Source of the DNA: Baffinella frigidus
Taxonomy: Eukaryota > Cryptophyceae > Cryptomonadales > Baffinellaceae
Direction: 5' to 3'
NCBI GenBank assembly: GCA_026770585.1
Contig: MU647023.1
Location: forward strand, 99,421-113,839
DNA: 14,419 bases
In this document: positions 6,764-13,628 of the stretch, piece by piece
How positions within the stretch are numbered: the first letter of the stretch is position 1
Layout of the letters: each line of letters starts with the position of its first letter
Translations under genes and position numbers: made by a program
Notes under the pieces: generated by a model
What the model was told of the DNA's origin: nothing
Database searches by the model: none
The model's input: only the letters and a program-made list of their open reading frames with translations

Positions 6764-6930
6764 TCGTTGGTGTCTGGCTGATCTCTTTCATCTTTGGTGT
6801 CTTACTGATTTCACCTCACCCCCTCACACAATCCCTCTCACCTTGTGGCGTATCCGTAGTTGGAGCTTTCTTACTTCAGCTATGGGATACCATGAGCCTC
6901 ATAAAGGCTGACTTGGGTTCGGTGCGTGGG
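6764..6930 (+). repeat. Dispersed repeat L, copy 2
   Basis: Closely matches 3570-3745, including the doubled TTGGTGTCT block, CACAATCCCTCTCACCTTG, the hairpin (GTATCCGTAGTT ... AGCTATGGGATAC at 6850-6890) and AGCCTCATAAAGGCTGAC. The loop differs while the stem is mostly kept. Confidence 0.8.
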
Positions 6931-6959
6931 CGGGCATCGCATCAGTGTAAGGTGGGGAC

Positions 6960-7070
6960 GTGCAAGCTTTGCACAACTTCATTCTGCACAACCTGGGGGA
7001 AACCCTTACACATCCACCTCTCTCACCCTCTCGCTCCCTGACTTCCGTACATTGGGGCAAACCTCTACAT
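6960..7070 (+). repeat. repeat J fragments
   Basis: CATTCTGCACAACCTGGGG...CTTACACATCCACC matches the fragment near 6203, and TTCCGTACATTGGGGCAAAC matches one near 3520 (GTCCGTACATTAGGGG). Both usually sit next to repeat L, so J and L may be parts of one larger old element. Confidence 0.5.
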
Positions 7071-7084
7071 GCGTTTGGTTTGAC

Positions 7085-7210
7085 ATCTGAGGTATCCGTG
7101 GTTGGAGCTCCTGCGAGCTTAACGATGGGATACCCTGGGCCTTCAGCCGACTTGTTTTATCCTGGTGTGTGTACGAGCGTGAACCGCTTGAGGTTCAACT
7201 CAAACGCCCG
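7085..7210 (+). repeat. Dispersed repeat L, copy 3, diverged
   Basis: Keeps the hairpin (GGTATCCGTGGTTGGAGC ... GATGGGATACC at 7091-7134), but the downstream part has drifted. It is the oldest-looking of the three copies. Confidence 0.6.
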
Positions 7211-7239
7211 ATGAGGATACCCTTTAGCCGGTTCTGCCG

Positions 7240-7360
7240 CGATCCTCTGTACAGGGGGGCCTGGATGTGATCCGAAAGGAAGCACGGCCTTTCTACAGAA
7301 CAAGTTCCGGTGTCCGCCTATGTTGGGAGCTCGAAGAACCTGAAGGACCTAAAGGATAGA
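7240..7360 (+). repeat. Dispersed repeat G, copy 4
   Basis: Runs TACAGGGGGGCCTGGATGTG, GATCCGAAAGGAAGCACGG, CCTTTCTACAGAACAAGTTC, GCCTATGTTGGGAGCTCG, then AACCTGAAGGACCTAAAGGA. It is the most complete copy without an A insertion. Confidence 0.75.
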
Positions 7361-7475
7361 GGTTTGGGTTTAAGTTGAGGGTTCGGGGTTCAGTGTTTAG
7401 GGTTCAGTGTTTATGGTTTATGGTTTAGGGTTTAGGGGTTAGGGTTTATGGTTTAGGGTTTGGGGTTCAGTTTTT
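7361..7475. repeat. telomere-like heptamer block
   Basis: GGGTTTA, GGGTTCA, GTGTTTA and GGTTTAT units, G-rich on the plus strand. It follows G4 directly. Confidence 0.75.
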
Positions 7476-7531
7476 AGGGGTTTTGGCGGAAGGGCTCCGG
7501 CCACACACGACCATGCGTGGGAGTACATATC

Positions 7532-7660
7532 CCTGTAATCGAGTACAGGGGGGCTTGATGTGATCCGGAAGGAAGCATGGCCTTTCTACAGAACAATTTC
7601 CGGTGGCCGCCTATGTTGGGAGCTCGAAGAACCTACAGGGGTACCTCGCTCATAAGAAAC
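7532..7660 (+). repeat. segmental duplication, left copy (contains G5 and the start of A7)
   Basis: This 129-bp stretch recurs at 8501-8629 with two substitutions and no gap. It contains the G unit (GATGTGATCCGGAAGG to GAACCTA) and the first 25 bases of an A element, so the duplication happened after the A insertion or copied it along. Confidence 0.85.
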
Positions 7661-7744
7661 GCCCAACCCCCTAGGACCACCATAGGGCCCTAGGCATGGG
7701 CCTACTGTATGGTCCTAGAGGGGGGTTGTTTCTTATGAGCGAGG
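7636..7744. mobile_element. Family A element A7, right end truncated
   Basis: The left end is intact after TA. The right arm reads CTTATGAGCGAG and then breaks into GGAGTACATATCCC, the flank of B4. It lies within repeat G at AACCTA. Confidence 0.8.
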
Positions 7745-7753
7745 GAGTACATA

Positions 7754-7856
7754 TCCCTTAAGTGGCGAGTAGGCTCATACGCCCCCTACCGTAAGGTCCT
7801 AGGACCTGCCTAGGACCTGTTTGGGGTCAATTTTGACCCCCTCGCCACTTAAGGGA
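7754..7856 (+). mobile_element. Family B element B4
   Basis: A complete 103-bp copy. TCCCTTAAGTGGCGAG and CGCCACTTAAGGGA ends are flanked by TA. The right-hand TA (7857-7858) also serves as the left flank of A8, so one element inserted at the edge TA of the other. Confidence 0.85.
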
Positions 7857-7858
7857 TA

Positions 7859-7976
7859 CAGGGGTACCTCGCTCATAAGAAAGCGCCTCCTCTTAGGACC
7901 CTGCAGTAGGGCTATGCCCAGGGCCCTATGATGGTCCTTAGGGGGGGGGCGGTTTCTTATGAGCGAGGTACCCCTG
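7859..7976. mobile_element. Family A element A8
   Basis: A complete 118-bp copy with both ends intact and TA on each side. A GGGGGGGGGCGG shoulder lies in the right arm. Confidence 0.9.
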
Positions 7977-8060
7977 TACAGGGGTGCTCGGCGCTCACAT
8001 CAAAGATAGCTTCATTAATCAACCACCGAAGCTCGTCACCTGTCCGACCAAGGCTCACAA

Positions 8061-8172
8061 CATGTGTGAGGACCGGGTCCGGGGTGGGCCCGCCTCAGTC
8101 GACCTAATGGCCCAACCTTGGAGCCCTTTTCCCCTGAGGCGGGCCCATCCCGGACCTGGTCCTCACAACATG
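8061..8172. mobile_element. Palindromic element N1 with 38-bp arms
   Basis: Arms at 8061-8098 and 8134-8172 pair nearly perfectly: TGTGAGGACC, GGTCCGGG and TGGGCCCGCCTCAG against their complements, with about three differences and a 35-base spacer. GC-rich, non-coding. No second copy is seen in the window, so mobility is unproven. Confidence 0.6.
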
Positions 8173-8211
8173 CAGAATGCCCGCCATGGCAGTCAACGCA
8201 TCTGCTTCGGC

Positions 8212-8387
8212 GCATTCCACCGGGAACGGGTCGCATCAGGCCCTTGAAGAGGATCAAATCGGGGCTGGAGCAGGGCAGCCAGCGCGCGCATCTGTCCTCA
8301 AGAGGCCCTGCTTCCCTTACGACCGCATCAGGTCCTCCGTACAGGACCAAATCGAGGCTGGAGCAGGGCAGTCTCGACGAGGATCTA
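8212..8387 (-). repeat. K repeats: copies derived from or related to exon 4 of the minus-strand gene
   Basis: On the minus strand, about 8262-8294 contains CAGATGCGCGCGCTGGC, which reads QMRALAALLQP, close to EQMRVLSALLHP in the gene at 9.3-9.4 kb. It is followed by a GATTTGATCCTCTTC unit. A segment here (AAGAGGCCCTGCTTCCC to CGCATCAGG) recurs near 9287-9320. CCACCGGGAACG at 8217 matches another part of the same exon. The copies are shuffled, so these are gene-fragment repeats, not working exons. Confidence 0.6.
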
Positions 8388-8504
8388 CAGGGGTACCTCG
8401 CTCATAAGAAACCGCCCTCCCCTAGGACCCTACAGTAGGCCTATGCCTAGGGCCCTACGGTGGTCCTATGGGGGGGGCAGTTTCTTATGAGCGAGGTACC
8501 CCTG
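8388..8504. mobile_element. Family A element A9
   Basis: A complete 117-bp copy with TA on both sides. It directly adjoins the right copy of the 129-bp segmental duplication. Confidence 0.9.
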
Positions 8505-8629
8505 TAATCGAGTACAGGGGGGCTTGATGTGATCCGAAAGGAAGCATGGCCTTTCTACAGAACAATTTCCGGTGCCCGCCTATGTTGGGAGCTCGAAGAA
8601 CCTACAGGGGTACCTCGCTCATAAGAAAC
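8501..8629 (+). repeat. segmental duplication, right copy (contains G6 and the start of A10)
   Basis: Matches 7532-7660 at a constant offset of 969 with two base changes. Its left edge coincides with the last four bases of A9 (CCTG), suggesting an element end took part in the rearrangement or that the match starts by chance there. Confidence 0.85.
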
Positions 8630-8721
8630 CGCCCCCCCCCCAGGACCACCATAGGGCCCTACGCATAGCCCTACTGTAGGGTCCTAGGGGGGGGCGGTTT
8701 CTTATGAGCGAGGTACCCCTG
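8605..8721. mobile_element. Family A element A10
   Basis: A complete 117-bp copy with intact ends and TA on both sides. It occupies the same TA of repeat G (AACCTA) as A7. Right of it, CAGGACCTAAAGG resumes the G unit, confirming insertion within G. Confidence 0.9.
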
Positions 8722-8729
8722 TACAGGAC

Positions 8730-8805
8730 CTAAAGGCTGGAGGAGCGCAGCGCGCGCATGCAGCGCGCGCATCTGCGCCGGAGGCGCGACCTCGCACTCG
8801 GACAC
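8730..8805 (-). repeat. K repeat with a longer exon-4 match
   Basis: On the minus strand it reads CGAGTGCGAGGTCGCG, then a changed stretch, then GCAGATGCGCGCGCTG and CTCCTCCAGCC. This follows the order of exon 4 of the minus-strand gene (residues CEVA ... QMR ... ALL), with an extra GCATGCGCGCGCT duplication. Non-functional copy. Confidence 0.6.
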
Positions 8806-8849
8806 AATGTATTCACACAATTTACAAGAGAGTTACACGAGAGCACGCT

Positions 8850-8885
8850 ACATGGGTGCCTCGCTCCTAAGAAACCGCACCCCCC
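8850..8885. mobile_element. Family A left-end fragment A12
   Basis: A decayed left arm (GGGTGCCTCGCTCCTAAG, AACCGCACCCCCC) interrupted by A11. The text AACCGCACCCCCCC resumes at about 9112 after B5, suggesting A11 plus B5 sit inside an older A element. Confidence 0.55.
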
Positions 8886-8887
8886 TA

Positions 8888-9003
8888 CAGGGGTACCTCG
8901 CCCATAAGAAACCGCCCCCCCCTAAGGCCCTACAGTAGGACCATGCCTAGGGCCCTACGGTGGTCCTAGGGGGGGGAGCAGTTTCTCACGAGCGAGGTAC
9001 CCC
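8888..9003. mobile_element. Family A element A11
   Basis: The left end is intact after TA. The right end reaches GAGGTACCCC and lacks the final TG, running straight into the TA and TCCC end of B5. Confidence 0.8.
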
Positions 9004-9005
9004 TA

Positions 9006-9106
9006 TCCCTCAAGTGGCCAGGCGGTCAAATTTGACGGCCAAGAGGTCCTAGGCAGGTCCTAGGGCCCTACGGTAGGGCGTATGAGCCTACTGACCACCT
9101 CAGGGA
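9006..9106 (-). mobile_element. Family B element B5 (inverted)
   Basis: A complete 101-bp copy in the opposite orientation to B1: TCCCTCAAGTGGCC, core TCAAATTTGACGGCC, then CCTAGGGCCCTACGGTAGGG and GACCACCTCAGGGA, with TA on both sides. Confidence 0.85.
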
Positions 9107-9119
9107 TAGGAACCGCACC

Positions 9120-9343
9120 CCCCCAGCACCTCGCACTCCACCGGGAACGGATCACATCAGGCCCTCTGAAGAGGATCATATCGAGGCTGGAGCAGCGCAG
9201 TCCCGAAGAGGATCATATCGAGGCTGGAGCAAAGCAGAGAGCGCGAGGCTCGAGGAGGGCTGAGAGCGCGCGCGTCTGCTCGTCCTCAAGAGGCCCTGCT
9301 TCCCTTACGATCGCATCAGGTGCTCTGAAGAGGATCAGATCGA
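9120..9343 (-). repeat. K repeat cluster next to the minus-strand gene
   Basis: Repeated units GAAGAGGATCATATCGAGG at about 9171, 9203 and, diverged, 9327, plus CCTCGCACTC/CCACCGGGAACG at 9129, which matches part of exon 4 on the minus strand. At 9248-9282 (minus) GAGCAGACGCGCGCGCTC reads EQTRALSALLEP, a second copy of EQMRVLSALLHP. These lie just past the predicted end of the gene, so its true 3-prime structure is masked. Confidence 0.65.
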
Positions 9344-9442
9344 GGGTGGAGGAGGGCTGAGAGCACGCGCATCTGCTCGGGCGTCGCGACCTCGCACTCG
9401 ACCGGGAACGCCGGCACGGTCTTGCCGAGCGTGTGGAGCTGC

Positions 9443-9489
<47 letters not shown>

Positions 9490-10899
9490 GGGTGAGGGTT
9501 TGGCACTTTGCATGCGAGCGTGTGAAGCGGGGTTAGGGTTCAGGGTTTAGCACGTTGATGGAGAGCGTGTGGAGCTGCGGGTGGGTTGCGTGTTTCGGGG
9601 TTTATTTGTGTGGGGGTTTAGGGGTTTATGGTTTGGGGGTTTGGGGTGTACCAGGCTCTTGAGCACAGGGGCCTGGTTCTGGAACGACTTGACCGTCGTC
9701 ATCAGCTCGGAGAGTTCCAGCCTTGGGTTTGGGGTTTGGGGTTTGGGGTTTGGGGTTTGGTGTTTGTTGTTTGGGGTGTTGGGTTTGGGGTTTGGGGTTG
9801 AAGGTTTGGTGTGTGGGGTGCGAGGTTTGGGGTTTGGGGTGTTGGGTTTGGGGTTTGGGGTGTGGGGTTTAGGGTTTAGGGGTTTGGGTGTGGGGTGTGG
9901 GGTTTGGGGTTGAAGGTTGAGGGTGTGGGGTGTGGGGTTTGGGGTTCAAGGTTTGGGGTTTAGAGTTTGGGGTTTAGGCTTACCGCTTCTCCCGCCACAT
10001 CTTGATGCTCCCTTCGATCGCCACCTCCGCGCCCTTCGGCAGCTGCGTTTCGGGTTTCGGGTTCAGGTTTTAGGGCGTAGGGTGCAGGGTGTAGGATGTA
10101 GGGTTCAGGGTGAGGGTTTAGGGTGTGGGGTCTAGGTTTTAGGGAGTACCTGCGCGCCCTTGGGCAGCTGCGTTCCGGGTTTCGGGTTTCGGGTTTCGGG
10201 TTTCGGGTTTCGGGTACACACTGTGGGAGGGTGCGTGCAGTGGGCGAGGCTAGGTCCTACACACTGCCACCAACACTCACAGTCTGGGCAAATCGGGGGA
10301 AATGGCTCCATAAATCCCCTTGAAGGCCGTCGGATTCCGACGGCCTTCAAGGGGCTTTGGTGTTTTTGACTTTTTCGATTTGCCCAAGCTGTGAGGGTTG
10401 GTGGTGTGGAGGGTTTAGGGTTTGGGGTCTAGGTTACCTGCGCGTACGCAGCGTCCAGGTCCTCACGCTTGATCGGCTCCGGCAGCGGCGAGAGCGCGAG
10501 GATGCGCGCCTTCTTGGCCACGGCCTCCTGCTCCTCGGCGGCGTGCGTGGTGGCGGCCTCGTGCTGCTCCTGCGGGGCCGCGGCAGGCTCGAAGGCCGCG
10601 CTCCACTCGCCGGTGCGCGAGCGCTTGAAGATGGGCTCGGCGGCAGCAGGCGCAGCGAGCTTCATGGGGTGAGCCATAGCGATGCGGTAGGACTCGGCCG
10701 ACTGGCTTGCGTCGTGGACGCGCTTGCGGCTCATGCTATCGCGGACCTGCTGCTCGAGATGCATGAACAGCAGTGAGGTTCGGTGAAGCCGATCACGTGT
10801 CGCGCACTCCTCCGCTGAGCCGAAGGGATAGTTGGGGACACCGCTGTTTCTGCCGCCAGGGGCCCAGGCGAAGTTTTCCCTTGAGTTGAAGGACATCAT
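9316..10899 (-). CDS. unrecognised intron-rich gene, at least four exons
   Basis: Exons inferred from GT-AG borders and matching phase: 10899-10438 (154 codons), 10042-9984, 9721-9652 and 9438 to at most 9316. An in-frame TGA lies two codons upstream of the ATG at 10899, supporting that start; a second Met follows at once. Exon 1 is Ala- and Glu-rich with basic clusters MSRKR, FKRSR and AKKAR, so a nuclear protein is possible. Exons 2-3 join in phase 2 to give WREKRLELSELM, and exon 4 continues LHTLGKTVPAFPVECEV and EQMRVLSALLHP. All introns are CCCTAAA-like on the sense strand; intron 1 also holds MITE C2. From about 9346 downwards exon 4 merges with repeat K, so the stop at 9316 may be an artefact. 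I do not recognise the family. Confidence 0.6.
9443..9500. repeat. GGGTTGA heptamer array in intron 3 (minus-strand gene)
   Basis: A run of uniform GGGTTGA units, 7-bp period, CCCTCAA on the sense strand, just upstream of the exon 4 acceptor. Its uniformity contrasts with mixed blocks elsewhere and suggests local slippage of one variant. Confidence 0.85.
9507..9527 (-). pseudogene. exon-4 echo 2 (LHTLACK)
   Basis: On the minus strand, 21 bases reading LHTLACK resemble the start of exon 4 (LHTLGKT, CTCCACACGCTCGGC), followed by GTGCC as in exon 4 and then AAACC repeats. No AG directly precedes it, so splicing to it is unlikely. Confidence 0.65.
9554..9574 (-). pseudogene. exon-4 echo 1 (LHTLSIN), possible microexon
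   Basis: On the minus strand CAG precedes CTCCACACGCTCTCC, reading LHTLSIN, then GTGCTAAACC. The first 12 bases equal the start of exon 4. Its 21-base length and phase 0 mean inclusion as a microexon would keep the frame; it may equally be a dead copy. Confidence 0.65.
9722..9983. repeat. intron 2 heptamer filler (TTTGGGG type)
   Basis: Almost entirely TTTGGGG, TGTGGGG and TTTAGGG units on the plus strand, CCCCAAA on the sense strand. It starts right after donor GTAAGCC and runs to the AAG acceptor. Confidence 0.85.
10150..10167 (-). pseudogene. exon-2 echo (LPKGAQ), possible microexon
   Basis: On the minus strand CAG, then 18 bases reading LPKGAQ, then GTACTCC. Real exon 2 starts LPKGAE with the same CAG in front and GGTGG after. 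Two of 18 bases differ. Phase 0 and divisible by three, so inclusion would add six residues in frame. Confidence 0.65.
10171..10216. repeat. TTTCGGG heptamer array in intron 1
   Basis: Six nearly perfect TTTCGGG units, another locally uniform heptamer variant, CCCGAAA on the sense strand. Confidence 0.85.
10267..10404. mobile_element. Family C palindromic element, copy C2, in intron 1
   Basis: Inverted ends CCACCAACACTCAC / GTGAGGGTTGGTGG, inner GGGCAAATCG / CGATTTGCCC and central GGCCGTCGGATTCCGACGGCC-type hairpin (21 positions abridged as GGCCGTCGG ... CCGACGGCC) match C1. It lies wholly within intron 1 of the minus-strand gene, so splicing should remove it. Confidence 0.75.
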
Positions 10900-12237
10900 C
10901 GCTCACGTGTTGGGAGACGGGGTTGCGTAGCTGCGAGCAAGGACGCCCTCGCCGGGCCGCGCTTCCGGCAGCACACAGCCGGCCACCGCTTACGGGTGCT
11001 GCTGTCGAGGGAACGGGGACTGTGAGAGCTGACGCGTGCTGGACCTAGCAACTTGTTGTTCCGGCCTGTCCCATAGGAAATCGTACGGGATAACCCCTCC
11101 GAGCTCCGCCCCGGACGCGAGTGAGGAAACCCTCTAAGTCGACAAAATAGACGGCTGTTGGAAACACGCCGCACGGGACTGCTGACCTCTCCCGTTCCTC
11201 TTGCTTCTCGACTGCCGTTCAGGATCTTTTACTGAAAACGAGGGTCCTAACCCCGGAGGGGGACCCAAACATCACGGGGCGCCACTTGGCGCACCCGCGT
11301 CACCCCCCACGGACCCGAGCGAGAGAAAAGTCGAGCGGCCCAGACAGAAGCCGAGAGAAGAAAAACAACTGCTCGTCGCCAGACGCTGCACCGAAGAGAC
11401 GTCCTACGCACTACATGTACAGAGTACAGGTACCGGGTGGGTGGGTGTGGAAGAGCGCTGCGCACCGAGACAAAAGTCGAAAGTGGAACCTCTGTTAACT
11501 TAAGAAGTAACAGTGGAAAACAGCGAGAAGGATTCAGAATTGTCTGGAACATTCTATTACCGACCAAAAGATAGATATGAACATGTTCAAATGTACATAT
11601 CTGTATTTTTACCACGATGTGAGTCGCAACGTGTGTGCCGTTCCCTCCAAAAAAAAAGAAGGCCACACCTCAACAACGAGGATGCGAGTCATGTGAATTG
11701 TCATGTGACTTTTTGTTTCATTTCGTTTTTAGAATGGCTGTCAGATCCGGCCTGGATTCGTCGTCGTCTTGGATGTGCATCCATGTTTGTCATGTTTGAA
11801 AGACGCATTAGGAGTGTCGAAGACGCCCCTTGAGGTAAATCCACGGACGGACCAGGATCTCGTTTGCATGATTAGAAAATCCGTGCATCCCGTGGAGAGA
11901 ACGTGCGGCCCCCGATTTCTCTAAGCCGGGTTCCTGCAGTTTTAAAACATATGAACATGTACTTATCTGCATGTTTACCACAGTCACCTACGAGTTTACC
12001 ACAGTCACCTCGTAGTCTTCTTTAAATGTTTTCAAGTGTGTTTGATGGGCAGCGTGACCCAAATCTAGTAAAATGGTCATGTTTTACTTCAGTGCGTGAC
12101 CCCCCTCGGGATGGGCCGAGCTCTCAGACCTAAAGGAATCTGAGGGGCGATGCGGCTTATGTGCTGCCAAACAGTATGCTACAAAGTATGGATCGATGAC
12201 AACCCAACAAACCATCGAACTAAAACACTCTCGCGCC
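10900..12237. promoter_or_regulatory. divergent intergenic region between the two genes
   Basis: About 1.34 kb between the two predicted starts, which face away from each other, so it should hold both promoters. I see no clear TATA box or other named site. It has almost no telomere-like heptamers, in contrast to both genes. Contents: a GC-rich half (10900-11450), the inverted partner of 1621-1710 at 11447-11517, and an AT-richer half with a direct repeat (TACATATCTGTATTTTTACCAC near 11593, abridged as ATCTGTATTTTTACCAC, and ATCTGCATGTTTACCAC near 11966). No open frame here looks real. Confidence 0.5.
11974..12016 (+). repeat. two-copy tandem GTTTACCACAGTCACCT
   Basis: TTTACCACAGTCACCTACGAG is followed by the same sequence ending CGTAG (abridged to the shared TTTACCACAGTCACCT), about 21-bp period. 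Two adjacent copies could be a protein-binding site, but this is only position-based inference, about 230 bp before the plus-strand start. Confidence 0.7.
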
Positions 12238-13596
12238 ATGTTCCGCAACGTCATCATCCTGGGCCTCGCCAGCGCCGCCGCCGCCTTTGCGCCCTCGGGC
12301 GGTCTCCCTACACTCCGCCGCGCTGCCCCGCGCGCTGCGTGCGGCATGCGCATGCAGGCCAGCACGAATGTGATGGGCAAGCTGACGCCTGCGCTGTTCG
12401 CCAAGCTCGATATCGACGGGTCGGGGAGCATTGACGCTGCCGAGCTCAAGCTCGCGCTCGGCGACGCCAAGGACGTGGCGACGATCATGGCCAGGGCCGA
12501 CATGGTAACCCCTAAACCCTGAACCCTTAACCCCGACTCCATCACCCTTCTCCCTAAACCCTCAACCCTGATCCAGAGACGCGCTCTCACTCCCAGCCAC
12601 CTCTCCGCCTCCCTTCTCGCAATCTCAGGCAATATCGGCGCGTCCTTAAACCCTGAACCATCAAGCAGGACGGCAACGGGGCGATCGACTACGCGGAGAA
12701 CGAGCGCCTCGTGGCCTAAACCCACTGTCAGTAACAGTGTTTCCCGCATTAACCGCTCCTGCCTGACCCTAACCGCTCCTCCCCGACAGGACGGCAACGG
12801 GGCGATCGACTACGCGGAGTACGAGCGCCTCATGGCCATGGAGACCTTCTCCGACGAGAACGTACCCCCTAAACCCTGCACCCTACACCATACACCATAC
12901 ACCCTACACCCTGCACCCTGTACCCTGCACCCTACACCCTACACCCTCAATCTTGAACATGGAGACGTTGTCCGACTCGAACGTTCACCCTAAACCCTAA
13001 TTCCTGAACCCTCAACCCTAAACCCTATACCTACTCCCTCAACACGGAACCCTGAATCCCAAAACCGGAACCCTAAACCCTCAACCCTGAACCAGGGCGG
13101 GAACCTGTACGTGCGCAACGCCATCAACCTCGGCCTTCTCAAGAAGGATTCGGTACCCAAAAACCCACTCCCCAAACACCCAAACACCCAACACCTGAAC
13201 CCTACCTTGAACCTGAAACCCTGAACCCTAGCCTCAACCTTCAACCCTAAACCCTACCCTGAACCTTCAACCCTAAACCCTACCCTTAACCTTCAAACCC
13301 TACCTGAAACCTCAAACCCGAAACCTCAAACCCGAAACTCTAACCCCAACACTCTATACCCGAAACTCTCAACTCAAAACCCCAAGCCCCCAAGCCCTAA
13401 ACCCCAAGCCCCCCACCCCTAAACCCCCACCCCTGAACCCTCAACCCTCAACCCCAATCCAGGTGCTCGCGGACAACATCATGGTGGGCAACAAGGGCTT
13501 CGACCCGCTCAACCTTGGTGCGACCCTCTCTCTGCAGCCTTGCGACTTCCAGTGGTTTGACCAGTTAGGCCGTTCCTCAGGTTATGACTCTCACCC

Positions 13597-13628
<32 letters not shown>

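Noticed and set aside
8036-8438. open frames of 76-106 codons on both strands
   Set aside because: They cross hairpin N1, repeat K and element A9; no frame is kept between repeat copies.
71-8721. CRISPR array from the regularly repeated A and B palindromes
   Set aside because: Spacing is irregular, repeats are about 100 bp inverted structures with TA flanks, and the context is a eukaryotic nuclear genome.
9569-10135. glycine- and tryptophan-like open frames (GFGVWGLGF) on the plus strand
   Set aside because: They are translations of TTTGGGG heptamer repeats, 7-bp period, inside introns of the minus-strand gene.
10896-11174. 92-codon open frame upstream of the minus-strand gene as an extra 5-prime exon
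   Set aside because: It ends in a stop just before the predicted ATG, is Arg/Ser-rich without domain features, and is more likely leader or promoter sequence.
11247-11666. 139-codon open frame on the minus strand in the divergent intergenic region
   Set aside because: Overlaps open frames on the other strand, no recognisable domain, low-complexity start, and it spans a diverged non-coding repeat.
12084-12797. 237-codon open frame on the minus strand
   Set aside because: Antisense shadow of exons 1-2 and intron 1 of the EF-hand gene; the plus strand has clear EF-hand loops and splice sites.
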